Shown: one piece after another, positions 8,428 through 16,153 of the stretch
Position numbering within the stretch: the stretch's first letter is position 1
How the letters are laid out: the number at the start of each line of letters is the position of its first letter
Assembly (NCBI GenBank): GCA_023667045.1
Contig: JAMPAU010000001.1
Coordinates: forward strand, 1,076,881-1,112,682
DNA: 35,802 nucleotides
Source of the DNA: Ruminococcus flavefaciens
GTDB taxonomy: Bacteria > Bacillota > Clostridia > Oscillospirales > Ruminococcaceae
Direction of reading: 5' to 3'
Notes under the pieces: model-generated
The model's database searches: none
Told to the model about the DNA's origin: nothing
Seen by the model: the letters and a program-made list of their open reading frames with translations, nothing else
Program-made: the position numbers and the translations under genes

Positions 8428-8586
8428 AATGTTCCGGAAAAGTCTGAAAACAGCCGTTCGGAGATTTTGCCAAATGTGAATTTAAGCCCGAAAATAAGCG
8501 TTTTCATAGGTGACACGGAAATAAAAGATTTTGTAATTTCGACAATCGATGAGGCAAATGCAATGTCGGGAGGTGTGAGCGTTTAA
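8428..8586 (+). other. Stranded C-terminal coding segment of the tape measure
   Basis: Directly after TAG 8425-8427 the same frame continues NVPEKSENSRSEILPNVNLS and then PKISVFIGDTEIKDFVISTI and DEANAMSGGVSV, ending at TAA 8584-8586. The FIGDTEIKDFVI / DEANAMSGGVSV ending is the usual C-terminus of tape-measure proteins in this phage group. No start codon with a ribosome binding site lies inside the segment. The TAA shares its last A with the ATG of the next gene, the same TAATG coupling seen at 2547. Confidence 0.75.
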
Positions 8587-8981
8587 TGGCTTATTTAAAA
8601 ATTTCATGTGGCGATTTAAGCCTTGAAATTGATAAAATTTCACAGTATAATTTGTCTGAATTTTCGCTGAAAAACCAGTATACAGGCGAAAACGGAAACA
8701 CAATAATTTATCCCGTGAAAATGCACAAGAAAAGAATTTCCGTTACTGCTGAACTTTCCGGAAGTGCCGGATTACCGCCGGAAATTACGGAATATAGCGG
8801 AGAATACGAGTACTTCATGAATATTGTGAAAAATCCCGAATTTTCCTGCGAATATAAAACGCCGTACAAAAATGAATTGTTTTTCGGAATTTTTACGATT
8901 ACGTCGGATATAACCGTGACAAAAATTATAGCCGAAAATCCGATAATTTATGCGGTTTCGTTCACGCTCGAGGAGGTCTGA
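8586..8981 (+). CDS. Distal tail-associated phage protein
   Basis: A 131-residue beta-rich protein (AYLKISCGDLSLEIDKISQYNLSEFSL..., KMHKKRISVTAELSGSAGLPPEITEY, FFGIFTITSDITVTKII). It lies between the tape measure and the tail-hub protein, the slot used by distal-tail/baseplate proteins. The ATG overlaps the TAA that ends the extended tape-measure frame, so its translation is probably coupled to it. If the upstream TAG terminates translation, coupling would be lost, because no strong ribosome binding site is present apart from GGGAGGTG at 8569-8576. Confidence 0.6.
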   Translation: MAYLKISCGDLSLEIDKISQYNLSEFSLKNQYTGENGNTIIYPVKMHKKRISVTAELSGSAGLPPEITEYSGEYEYFMNIVKNPEFSCEYKTPYKNELFFGIFTITSDITVTKIIAENPIIYAVSFTLEEV

Positions 8982-8983
8982 AA

Positions 8984-10351
8984 ATGGTCATTGAAGAACA
9001 CGCACGAATTGAAATTCTGTTGCCGAATGAGCAAAACTGGCGGTATATAGGCGAAAATGACATAATTCAAAAATCGCTCGGCATAACGCAAAAATGCATG
9101 GACGACGGTTCTTTTATGCTGGGCGGAGTATTTTCTGCACAGCTTTCGGTAAAACTCAGAATTTCGGGCGAAAATGTAAATTCATACACGGTTATGGGTG
9201 CAAAAACCAAGGTTTATTCATGGTACGGAAATGACCAAAACAACGAAAAACTGCGAGGTATTTTTTGGGTCACTTCTGCTTCAAGAAACAGCGATATATT
9301 CACGATTTCTGCCTCCGACGCACTTATTTGGCTTGACAGTACTTCATACGACGACCGTGAAAAAGGTACAAGCGAAAATAAAATATATTCAAGATTAAGC
9401 TCGGCGGTAAGAGGTATTTCCAACAATTTAAAAGAAATAATTGATGTTGTAAACGAAATTTTAGATACAGATAAAAAACTTGTTTGGCGTTACGACGGAG
9501 GTATGGTAAACAATATTCCGAGCGGTAAGGGGTATGCTTTGCTTCCACCCGATATAAACGGCGAAATATCAACAAAAAATCCACGTGATTATGTTTCATG
9601 GCTTGCAGAACTTGCTTGCGGATTTGTTTTTATTGGATATTCAGAAAATGATGCATGGGTGAAAATCGGGCAGTTTTGGGAAGAAGATTTTGTAGAAATA
9701 TTTCCGGAAGAAACTGAACTTAATTCATGCGAAATTGCAGATTTTACACTGAAATTCAATCGTGTATATGCGGAAATCTACAACGGACACAGCGGAAGCA
9801 AATACGGAGCAACGACCGCCGGAGGAATAACTATAGATATTTCTGCTAATCCGTTCAAGGACGGACACTGGCAATACAACGGCGGTTCGGCAATGGACAT
9901 TATCGGAAATATGTACGATAAACTGACAAGTTATAGGGTAAAATTCAGACCGTTCAAACTAAAATGTCATAAAGCTGTATTTTTGGAACTCGGTCAGAAA
10001 ATAAAACTTCCGAATGGTGAATTTAGCCTTATTACAGGCATAAAATGGCAGTTCAGAGGCGGTTATACGCTGTCATGTGCAGGACGTGACACACGTATTT
10101 TATCGGTTGCCGCCAAACGTTCACAGGCGGCTAAGGTAAAGGACTTGGCGTTTACAAAAATAAACGCTGAAAAGTTCAAGGTTTTAAAACAAGTTGAAAG
10201 CAATAAAAATGATTTACAAGGTCAAATAAATAGCAAGGGTGACGATATTTCTGACCTTGATTCACGCATTGAAAACCTTGAAAACAGCGATTTTCAGTGG
10301 CAAATTGATGATTTAATAGAACGTATTGAAAATCTTGAAAACGGAGGATAA
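8984..10351 (+). CDS. Tail hub / tail-associated structural protein (Tal-like)
   Basis: A 455-residue protein after GAGGAGGTCTGAAA. The order of parts fits a baseplate-hub protein: an N-terminal beta-rich domain (ARIEILLPNEQNWRYIGENDIIQKSL...), a middle region (FWVTSASRNSDIFTISASDALIWLDS), a second domain ending KLPNGEFSLITGIKWQFRGGYTLSCAGRD, and a C-terminal coiled coil (about 395-455: KQVESNKNDLQGQINSKGDD, ISDLDSRIENLENSD, LIERIENLEN). The coiled coil would trimerise and join it to the fibre encoded next, 4 bases downstream. No peptidase motif was recognised. Confidence 0.65.
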   Translation: MVIEEHARIEILLPNEQNWRYIGENDIIQKSLGITQKCMDDGSFMLGGVFSAQLSVKLRISGENVNSYTVMGAKTKVYSWYGNDQNNEKLRGIFWVTSASRNSDIFTISASDALIWLDSTSYDDREKGTSENKIYSRLSSAVRGISNNLKEIIDVVNEILDTDKKLVWRYDGGMVNNIPSGKGYALLPPDINGEISTKNPRDYVSWLAELACGFVFIGYSENDAWVKIGQFWEEDFVEIFPEETELNSCEIADFTLKFNRVYAEIYNGHSGSKYGATTAGGITIDISANPFKDGHWQYNGGSAMDIIGNMYDKLTSYRVKFRPFKLKCHKAVFLELGQKIKLPNGEFSLITGIKWQFRGGYTLSCAGRDTRILSVAAKRSQAAKVKDLAFTKINAEKFKVLKQVESNKNDLQGQINSKGDDISDLDSRIENLENSDFQWQIDDLIERIENLENGG

Positions 10352-10354
10352 ATT

Positions 10355-11938
10355 ATGATTTTGAAGGCAAATCAAAAATATATTGATATGTCGTGTGTCC
10401 GTCATCTGCTTGCGAACGGTGAAAAAAACGTTGATTTTCTGACGTTTGAGGTGTCAAAAAATTATCACGAAATTGATATTTCAGAATGTACTTTTATTCT
10501 GCGTGCGGTGAACTCCGTCGGAAATTTAATTGAACAGACTTTAAAAAAACAGATTCAAAATGATTCAATTTTTCTTACGTGGACAGTTGACGAGTATTTT
10601 ACGGCGGTTTCGGGTGGTCTGAAACTTGAAATTCGTGGCGTAAAAGGCGACGAACTTGTAATAAAATACGACCTTTCAGACATCATTGTGCGTGAAAGTG
10701 CGGTCGGCGAGGGACCGCCCGAAATTCCCGATGTGACCGTTATTCAAGGCGAAAAGGGTGACGATGGACTTTCTGCTTATGAAATATGGCTGTCACTTGG
10801 AAATTCCGGAACAGAAACAGATTTCATTGAATCACTGAAAGGTGAAAAAGGTAGCAAAGGCTCTCAGGGTAAAAAAGGCGACAAAGGCGACACTGGAGAA
10901 CAAGGAATACAGGGTGAAAAAGGTGACGACGGACTTTCAGCTTATGAAGTTTGGCTGTCGCTCGGCAACTCCGGCACAGAAGCGGATTTCGTCGAATCGC
11001 TGAAAGGCGAACAGGGGGTACAGGGCATTCAAGGCGAAAAAGGTGAAATCGGTTTGACTGGAAATACAGGCGAAAACGGCAAGGACGGAGTTGACGGTCA
11101 TGACGGAAAATCAGCCTATGAAACGTGGCTTTCGCTTGGAAACTCCGGCACTGAATCGGACTTCATAACATCGTTGAAAGGCGAAAAGGGCGACGACGGC
11201 GAACGTGGTTTACAGGGCATTCAAGGTGAAAAAGGTGCGGACGGAATCGACGGTATTTCGCCTGTAATTGAGGTCTGCGAGGACACAGAAACGTCCTACA
11301 GGCTCTTGATTACGGACAAATTAAACAGCTTTAAAACGCCTAATTTAAAGGGTTTAAACGGTGTTTCAGACAGTGAAATTTCCGACTTAAAAAATCAGAT
11401 TTCAAACTTAAATAATTTGGTTTCTTCACTCCAGACAGGTGGCGGAAATTTAAAAATTACCACTCTTTTTGACAGTTCCGACTATGAAAAGTACAAAAGT
11501 TTATGGAGTTTTAAGTGTTCGCAATGGGACGACCGTGCATTTTCTTTCGATGAAGTAACAGTTAAAAACACAGCATTCTGCAACGAGGAAAACGGCTATA
11601 CTATGCGTTTTTCAAACTCTTTCGGGTGGAGTGCGGACGTTACGGCGATGTGTTCTGAATCGGTTGAAATAAACGACAGAAGTATTCTGATAGTCGATTA
11701 TAACTGTTCGTCGGACGGCAACGGAATGACGGCTGAAATAATTCCCGACCCCGATTTTACTTCTCAAAAAACAGCAGAATTTGAGATGATACCTGCTTTT
11801 TATGCGATAAATACGTATCTTTCGTCTAATTTTAGACTTGTGTCTATTTTGGATAATAACAGTTATTATCTTCGCTTGAAAGTAAACACGACAAATCCGA
11901 CGTTTACAATCAGAAAAATTCTTATGATTTCGGGGTGA
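10355..11938 (+). CDS. Tail fibre / receptor-binding protein (BppU N-domain, collagen-like)
   Basis: A 527-residue modular fibre. Residues 1-125 look like a BppU-type baseplate attachment domain (ISECTFILRAVNSVGNLIEQTL, IFLTWTVDEYFTAVSGGLKLEIR). Residues about 131-300 are collagen-like Gly-X-Y runs (GEKGDDG, GEKGSKGSQGKKGDKGDTGE) broken by three copies of SAYE-WLSLGNSGTE-DF--SLKGE. A short coiled coil follows (340-360), then a C-terminal ~165-residue beta-rich domain likely to bind the host surface. The ribosome binding site is CGGAGGATAAATT. Confidence 0.78.
   Translation: MILKANQKYIDMSCVRHLLANGEKNVDFLTFEVSKNYHEIDISECTFILRAVNSVGNLIEQTLKKQIQNDSIFLTWTVDEYFTAVSGGLKLEIRGVKGDELVIKYDLSDIIVRESAVGEGPPEIPDVTVIQGEKGDDGLSAYEIWLSLGNSGTETDFIESLKGEKGSKGSQGKKGDKGDTGEQGIQGEKGDDGLSAYEVWLSLGNSGTEADFVESLKGEQGVQGIQGEKGEIGLTGNTGENGKDGVDGHDGKSAYETWLSLGNSGTESDFITSLKGEKGDDGERGLQGIQGEKGADGIDGISPVIEVCEDTETSYRLLITDKLNSFKTPNLKGLNGVSDSEISDLKNQISNLNNLVSSLQTGGGNLKITTLFDSSDYEKYKSLWSFKCSQWDDRAFSFDEVTVKNTAFCNEENGYTMRFSNSFGWSADVTAMCSESVEINDRSILIVDYNCSSDGNGMTAEIIPDPDFTSQKTAEFEMIPAFYAINTYLSSNFRLVSILDNNSYYLRLKVNTTNPTFTIRKILMISG
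10772..11176 (+). repeat. Three SAYE-WLSLGNSGTE linker modules in the fibre
   Basis: Residues 140-161 (10772-10837), 195-216 (10937-11002) and 253-274 (11111-11176) are nearly the same 22-residue module. The DNA differs at many synonymous positions, so the copies are old and kept by selection on protein sequence. Each module ends where a Gly-X-Y run resumes. Confidence 0.85.
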
Positions 11939-11942
11939 TTTT

Positions 11943-12128
11943 ATGCTGAAAAAATTTTCAAAACTCGTTGACGTAAAGTCACTTGTAACGCTTTTTTTAA
12001 CGCTTATTTTCGGCATTTTAGCGATTAAAGGCGACATTACGGCAGACCAGTTTCTGACCGTATTTACGACGATAATCGCTTTTTATTTCGGCACGCAGTA
12101 CGAAAAAAACAAGGAGGAAAATTTATGA
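11943..12128 (+). CDS. Putative holin, 61 aa
   Basis: A small membrane protein with a basic N-terminus (MLKKFSKLVDVK), a hydrophobic helix (about 13-29), a short loop KGDITAD, a second helix (about 37-51) and a charged end EKNKEENL. Size, topology and position directly before the endolysin fit a holin that opens the membrane at lysis. Its TGA overlaps the ATG of the endolysin by 4 bases. Confidence 0.7.
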   Translation: MLKKFSKLVDVKSLVTLFLTLIFGILAIKGDITADQFLTVFTTIIAFYFGTQYEKNKEENL

Positions 12129-12676
12129 CAAATACTTACAAATACAACGACACGTCCATGATTGCGGAACACTTCAGTGTTTCAGAATTTCGCTGTAAAT
12201 GTGGCGGAACACACGACACTGTAATCAATCCGGAACTTCCGAAAAAACTGGAACAGCTTTACAAAACGCTGAATTGTTTGGCGATAGTGATAAATTCTGG
12301 TTATCGTTGTCCGACCCACAGCGTAAATGTCGGCGGTTCTGCAACGGATTTTCACACGAAAGGTTACGCTGCTGACATCGTTTGCTACGACCAGTCCGGC
12401 AACAAAATTTCGTCCAAAAAGGTAAGCTGTGCGGCACAGGACGTGGGTTTTGGCGGTATATCAAACATTGACAGCACATACACTACGACGCACGTTGATG
12501 TCCGTGAATCGAATTTTTGGCTTGGCGATGAGGTTGTAACTTCTGCTTACTCTGTTACGGACGATTTTTACAAATATTACGGAATAGAAAAAGTGGAAAA
12601 TTCCGTTAAAAAAACCGTAAACGTCACACTTTCTGCCGACGGAAAAAATTACTCCGGTACACTGACAGAAAAGTAA
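12125..12676 (+). CDS. M15-family peptidase endolysin
   Basis: A 183-residue protein with the zinc D,D/L,D-peptidase signature: EFRCKCGG near the N-terminus, SGYRCPTHS (58-66), H77-TKGYAA-D84 and TTH123VD. H77, D84 and H123 are the expected zinc ligands of M15A-type peptidases. It would cut peptide cross-links in peptidoglycan to release phage. The C-terminal ~40 residues (VKKTVNVTLSADGKNYSGTL) form a short beta segment of unknown use. It is coupled to the holin by overlap and followed by a hairpin terminator. Confidence 0.85.
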   Translation: MTNTYKYNDTSMIAEHFSVSEFRCKCGGTHDTVINPELPKKLEQLYKTLNCLAIVINSGYRCPTHSVNVGGSATDFHTKGYAADIVCYDQSGNKISSKKVSCAAQDVGFGGISNIDSTYTTTHVDVRESNFWLGDEVVTSAYSVTDDFYKYYGIEKVENSVKKTVNVTLSADGKNYSGTLTEK

Positions 12677-12688
12677 AATTCAGCTAAA

Positions 12689-12718
12689 AACAGCCTTTTC
12701 TTTTACGGAAAGGCTGTT
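12689..12718 (+). terminator. Terminator-like hairpin after the lysis genes
   Basis: A stem of AACAGCCTTT against AAAGGCTGTT, with a TCTTTTACGG loop region. The downstream T run is weak, so it may reduce rather than stop transcription. It separates the lysis cassette from the methylase gene. Confidence 0.5.
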
Positions 12719-12746
12719 GATTATAAAATATGAGGAGGTTTTCAGA

Positions 12747-13478
12747 ATGAAAAGTTTTATTGCATGGGTGGGCGGAAAAAGTCTGCTTGCAAAGAAAATT
12801 GTTGAACAGTTCCCCGACGATTTTGACCGTTATATCGAGGTTTTCGGCGGTGGCGGTTCTGTGCTTTTTTACAAGGAAAATCACGCAAAACTTGAGATTT
12901 ACAATGATTTAAACAGCTGTCTTGTAAATCTTTTTCGCTGTGCAAAATATCATCGTGCTGAGTTACAGCGAGAAATTTCGGGTTACTTTAACGCACGTGA
13001 AACGTTTGATGAAATAAAAGAAAAGCTGAAAATTCGTGGATTTACCGACATTCAGCGTGCGGCGATGTTTTATGTTCAGATTAAAATTTCATACGGTTCT
13101 AACTTAAGGACGTTCTGTTGCAAGGAGCATAATCTGTCTGCGGATTATTTGGAACAGGTTGAAAAAAGACTTGAAAAAGTCGTTATCGAGAACAAGGATT
13201 TTGAAAATTTAATCAAGGTTTACGACCGTCCGAAAGCACTTTTTTACTGCGACCCACCATATCATAAAGCTGAATATTTTTATGATGCTGTTTTTCCGAA
13301 AGCCGACCACGAACGTTTAAAGGCTGTTTTAAGCCAAATTAAAGGGCGTTTTGTACTTTCTTACAACGATGACGAATATATCCGTGAACTTTACAGAGAT
13401 TACGAAATTATCCCCGTCGAACGTCAGAATAATTTTTCACAAGGCACATATAAAGAACTGATAATTAAAAACTTCTGA
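12747..13478 (+). CDS. D12-class DNA adenine methyltransferase (orphan, Dam-like)
   Basis: The start chosen is ATG 12747 after GAGGAGGTTTTCAGA; the frame is open a little further upstream. The 243-residue product carries motif I-like FIAWVGGK (4-11), EVFGGGGSVLF (31-41) and the catalytic CDPPY (168-172) of N6-adenine methylases. It transfers methyl from S-adenosylmethionine to adenine in a short DNA site, probably GATC-like, though the site cannot be read from sequence. No partner endonuclease lies next to it, so it is an orphan phage methylase, likely protecting phage DNA or marking it for regulation. Its neighbour is a Mom-like gene. Confidence 0.82.
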   Translation: MKSFIAWVGGKSLLAKKIVEQFPDDFDRYIEVFGGGGSVLFYKENHAKLEIYNDLNSCLVNLFRCAKYHRAELQREISGYFNARETFDEIKEKLKIRGFTDIQRAAMFYVQIKISYGSNLRTFCCKEHNLSADYLEQVEKRLEKVVIENKDFENLIKVYDRPKALFYCDPPYHKAEYFYDAVFPKADHERLKAVLSQIKGRFVLSYNDDEYIRELYRDYEIIPVERQNNFSQGTYKELIIKNF

Positions 13479-13546
13479 TGTATTTTTTTTTAGAATAATT
13501 ATAACGAATTTGGTTAAATTACTGTAAAATAAATACATAATATAAC
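13479..13546 (+). repeat. Left copy of direct repeat flanking the Mom-like gene
   Basis: This 68-bp A/T-rich segment begins TGTATTTTTTTTTAGAA and ends CATAATATAAC. It matches 14491-14557 at 54 of 67 aligned positions with a single-base length difference. It begins immediately after the methylase stop. It contains TTACTG-N16-TATAAC, so it may also hold a promoter for the Mom-like gene. Confidence 0.6.
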
Positions 13547-13595
13547 TATAGGTGATTTATGCAAATTCTGTTTTTATGCTGAAAGGAAGCTGAAA

Positions 13596-14489
13596 ATGGA
13601 AGTAGTAAAGCATACAAAAAGTCTTGGTACACTGGCAATCAGACCTGTTGAAAAGAAACTGGCAAAATCAATGATTATTGAAAATCATTATTCTCACAAA
13701 TGGAATGAAAGTTTTGGAATAATTAATTTCGGAATCTTCAGAGAAAATTCGGACAGATGTTTAGGTGTGGCAGTGTTCGGCAGAATGATGAACTCGCATT
13801 CTTTCAAGTCGATTTCGGACGATTTGGAGCAGAACGAAATTGTAGAACTGAATCGTTTGTGGGTAGACGACTGTCTCGGACACAACGCTGAAAGCCTGTT
13901 TATCGGGGCTTGTTTTAAAATTCTGCGTGCGGAATATTCCGAAATTAAGGCTGTACAGAGTTTTGCGGATGGTCGGCTCGGGTGCGGAACTATTTACAAG
14001 GCGACGAATTTTAAATATTTCGGATTTCACAAAACGCTGTTTTATGAAAATAAAATCATGGGAGAAATTACGCATAATGTCATCATGACAAACGCTAAAA
14101 GTATCGGGATTGTGCGGATGAACCGTCAGTGGTGCGAGGGAATTTTAAAGCCTTTCGAGGTCAACACGTACAGATATATTTATCCGCTGAAAAAAATCAG
14201 ATTCAAACTGAAAGAAAAGCCCTATCCGGAGTACAGCATAGGAAAAGAATATCTTACGGAATATCGGCACAATCTCCGTCTTGTATACCGTGCCTTGTGC
14301 ATTGCGTACATATCGGAACTTTCAGACGATTTTGAAGTAATAAAAAACTGGATTCTGAATAATCAGACAAAGGAAGAAATTCAGAATTACATGAAAATTG
14401 CACTCAGCAATGAGTACATTCTTCAAAGGGCAGAACGCAATAATTCACAGCACAAAGTTGAAGAACTTCATTCACTGTTTGAAAAATAA
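13596..14489 (+). CDS. Mom-like DNA adenine modification protein
   Basis: A 297-residue protein with the phage Mom pattern: a GNAT-like core with HYSHKWNESFGIINFGIF (31-48), CLGVAVFGR (55-63), EIVELNRLWVDD (81-92) and SFADGRLGCGTIYKATNFKY (122-141). Mom proteins convert adenine in DNA to N6-(carbamoylmethyl)adenine and so block restriction enzymes. The C-terminal ~110 residues (after the PLKKIRFKLKEK segment) are longer than in Mu Mom and unassigned. The ATG follows AAAGGAAGCTGAAA. It lies next to a Dam-like methylase and between two direct repeats, which suggests a movable anti-restriction cassette. The family assignment is fairly secure; the chemistry is inferred. Confidence 0.72.
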   Translation: MEVVKHTKSLGTLAIRPVEKKLAKSMIIENHYSHKWNESFGIINFGIFRENSDRCLGVAVFGRMMNSHSFKSISDDLEQNEIVELNRLWVDDCLGHNAESLFIGACFKILRAEYSEIKAVQSFADGRLGCGTIYKATNFKYFGFHKTLFYENKIMGEITHNVIMTNAKSIGIVRMNRQWCEGILKPFEVNTYRYIYPLKKIRFKLKEKPYPEYSIGKEYLTEYRHNLRLVYRALCIAYISELSDDFEVIKNWILNNQTKEEIQNYMKIALSNEYILQRAERNNSQHKVEELHSLFEK

Positions 14490-14490
14490 G

Positions 14491-14557
14491 TGTATTTTTT
14501 TTAGAGTATTAATAACGATAATAGTTATTTTATTGTAAAATGAATATATAACATAAC
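14491..14557 (+). repeat. Right copy of direct repeat flanking the Mom-like gene
   Basis: This copy begins TGTATTTTTTTTAGAG and ends TATAACATAAC. It is in the same orientation as 13479-13546 and starts one base after the Mom stop. Best-kept blocks are TGTATTTTTTTTAGA, ATAACGA and TGTAAAAT. A strong terminator follows. Confidence 0.6.
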
Positions 14558-14561
14558 AAAA

Positions 14562-14589
14562 CCCCGACTAAGCCGTCGGGGATTTTTTA
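14562..14589. terminator. Strong terminator between Mom-like gene and minus-strand gene
   Basis: Perfect 7-bp stem CCCCGAC / GTCGGGG with loop TAAGCC, followed by ATTTTTTATT on the plus strand; the A-rich left side gives a T-rich tail on the minus strand too. It therefore serves convergent transcription of the Mom-like gene and the minus-strand gene ending at 14596. Confidence 0.85.
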
Positions 14590-14595
14590 TTGATT

Positions 14596-14964
14596 TTATA
14601 CGTACATTGCTCGTCTCCATGCTTCTTCAATCATTCCATCTTCCACAAGGTCGTCGTAAGTTTCTTCAAGAATTTTTTCAAATTCTTCCCAAGAATCGCA
14701 CACCCAGCGTGGAAAACCTATTGGATTTCCGTGTGTGCCGTCGCCGTGTTCCGTAAGATAAAGTCCCTCATCTGTGATTACAAGGTGTTCCTTGTACTCA
14801 AAAATGAATGCCGCTCCCATGAAATATTTCCAACAGGCTTTTGCCTTTTCGGAAAAATTATCCGGTAATGAAAGTCTGACCGCCGTTTTTTCGTTTGTGC
14901 GGTCGTTTTTGTCAATGGGTTTCAGACCGTGCATGATGCAGGTGTGTTCGTTTAAAAATTTCAT
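14596..14964 (-). CDS. Unknown acidic protein, 122 aa
   Basis: The start is ATG at 14964 (MKFLNEHTCIMHGLKPIDKN), preceded on the minus strand by GGAGGAATATACA. The product is acidic, especially at its end (DSWEEFEKILEETYDDLVED, then GMIEEAWRRAMYV), with a central strand-rich part (AAFIFEYKEHLVITDEGLYLTEH) and GNPIGFPRWVCD. I do not recognise the family. A good sigma-70 promoter lies upstream, divergent from the amidoligase promoter and sharing a 13-mer with it, so this protein is probably co-regulated with the amidoligase/GGCT pair and could be a partner or target. That link is inference. Confidence 0.7.
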   Translation of the reverse strand: MKFLNEHTCIMHGLKPIDKNDRTNEKTAVRLSLPDNFSEKAKACWKYFMGAAFIFEYKEHLVITDEGLYLTEHGDGTHGNPIGFPRWVCDSWEEFEKILEETYDDLVEDGMIEEAWRRAMYV

Positions 14965-15009
14965 TGTATATTCCTCCATATTTCGTTGTTTTTTCGTTTT
15001 GCTGTACAC

Positions 15010-15038
15010 AGTATAACTCTGTTTCGAGAAAAAATCAA
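15010..15038 (-). promoter_or_regulatory. Promoter of the acidic-protein gene
   Basis: On the minus strand: -35 TTGATT (15038-15033), 17-base spacer, -10 TATACT (15015-15010). The -10 is embedded in GTTATACTGTGTA, which also covers the -10 of the divergent amidoligase promoter. Confidence 0.65.
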
Positions 15039-15200
15039 GTAGCTGAATGTACAGAAAATCAAGGGCAATATGGGCGTATTCTTTGTCCGATTGTCACAAA
15101 GACTTTATAACGGTTTAAGTTATAATATAACTGATTTGCTTTGTCGGATAAGTACTGATAATGCCCGAAAAACAGAGAAAAGTTTGGTGGTTTGTGTGAC
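15039..15200. promoter_or_regulatory. Divergent intergenic region with TTATAAC inverted repeat
   Basis: The non-coding stretch between the two divergent promoters. It contains a perfect inverted repeat TTATAAC (15105-15111) / GTTATAA (15119-15125), separated by 7 bases and followed by more TATAA-rich sequence. The repeat could be an operator. I saw no gene with a ribosome binding site here. Confidence 0.4.
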
Positions 15201-15229
15201 TTGCTATTTGTGCCGAACAGCGTTATACT
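15201..15229 (+). promoter_or_regulatory. Promoter of the amidoligase-GGCT operon
   Basis: -35 TTGCTA (15201-15206), 17-base spacer, -10 TATACT (15224-15229). The -10 is part of GTTATACTGTGTA (15222-15234), identical to the sequence around the divergent promoter at 15005-15017. Confidence 0.6.
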
Positions 15230-15264
15230 GTGTAAGCAATCAAAAATACACAGGAGGAATTGAA

Positions 15265-16119
15265 ATGAAAAATCAGACGTTCGGGGTTGAAATCGAACTC
15301 ACCGGAATCACACGAAAAAAAGCAAGTCAAGTGATAGCGGACTATTTCGGCACAGAAAGTTTTCACATCGGCACATATTACGACACCTACGGTGCAACGG
15401 ACAGCAAGGGCAGAACTTGGAAAGCCATGCACGACGGCAGTATAAGAATCGACGGCGGTCAAGCGGTTGAAATTGTAACGCCAATTCTGAAATACGACGA
15501 CATCAAGGACTTGCAGGAAATTATCCGACAGCTTAGGCATAACGGTGCAAAAGCAAACGAAAGTTGCGGAATACACATTCATATCGGTGCAGAAAATCAT
15601 ACGGCAAAAACGCTCGCAAACCTTGTAAACTTCATGACAAGCAAGCAGGATTTGATATACAAGGCGTTGAAAATAAAAACCGAAAGAGAAAACTACTGCA
15701 AGAAACTTGAACCGGAACTTGCCGAAAAAATCAGAAAAAAGAAACCGGATTCGCTTGAAAAAATGGCTGATATATGGTATGATGGTTACAACAGAGACCG
15801 CATGGCACATTACAACGGAAGTCGTTATCATTGTTTGAATTTGCACAGCGTTTTCACTAAAGGAACGGTCGAATTTAGGTTATTTAACAGCACAACGCAC
15901 GCAGGAAAAATTAAGGCATATGTACAATTTTGTCTTGCAGTGAATCATCAAGCACTAACTCAGAAGTCCGCCTCAGCAAGAACGACTGAAACAACAAATC
16001 CGAAATACACCTTCAGAACGTGGCTTTTAAGGCTCGGACTTATAGGCGACGAATTTAAAACGGCAAGGTTGCATTTACTTGCAAATCTTGAGGGAAATGC
16101 ATCATGGAGAAACGGTTGA
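15265..16119 (+). CDS. Amidoligase family enzyme (COOH-NH2 ligase fold)
   Basis: The frame is open from 15070, but the start is ATG 15265 after ACAGGAGGAATTGAA, giving 284 residues. Visible motifs match the amidoligase family (glutamine-synthetase-like fold): FGVEIEL (6-12) with metal-binding glutamates, QAVEIVTP (66-73), CGIHIHIG (101-108), RYHCLNLHS (187-195) and TVEFRLFNST (201-210). Such enzymes use ATP to form amide bonds, attaching amino acids or tags to peptides or proteins. It is followed 34 bases later by a gamma-glutamylcyclotransferase-like gene, a pairing reported for phage and mobile-element amidoligase modules. The substrate is unknown. Confidence 0.82.
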   Translation: MKNQTFGVEIELTGITRKKASQVIADYFGTESFHIGTYYDTYGATDSKGRTWKAMHDGSIRIDGGQAVEIVTPILKYDDIKDLQEIIRQLRHNGAKANESCGIHIHIGAENHTAKTLANLVNFMTSKQDLIYKALKIKTERENYCKKLEPELAEKIRKKKPDSLEKMADIWYDGYNRDRMAHYNGSRYHCLNLHSVFTKGTVEFRLFNSTTHAGKIKAYVQFCLAVNHQALTQKSASARTTETTNPKYTFRTWLLRLGLIGDEFKTARLHLLANLEGNASWRNG

Positions 16120-16153
16120 GGGGGCGAAAAGCCCTCTCCGAAAGGAGTAAAAA

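Noticed and set aside
15070-15264. Longer N-terminus for the amidoligase
   Set aside because: The upstream 65 codons cover the promoter and inverted repeat region, and the strong AGGAGG site fits only the ATG at 15265.
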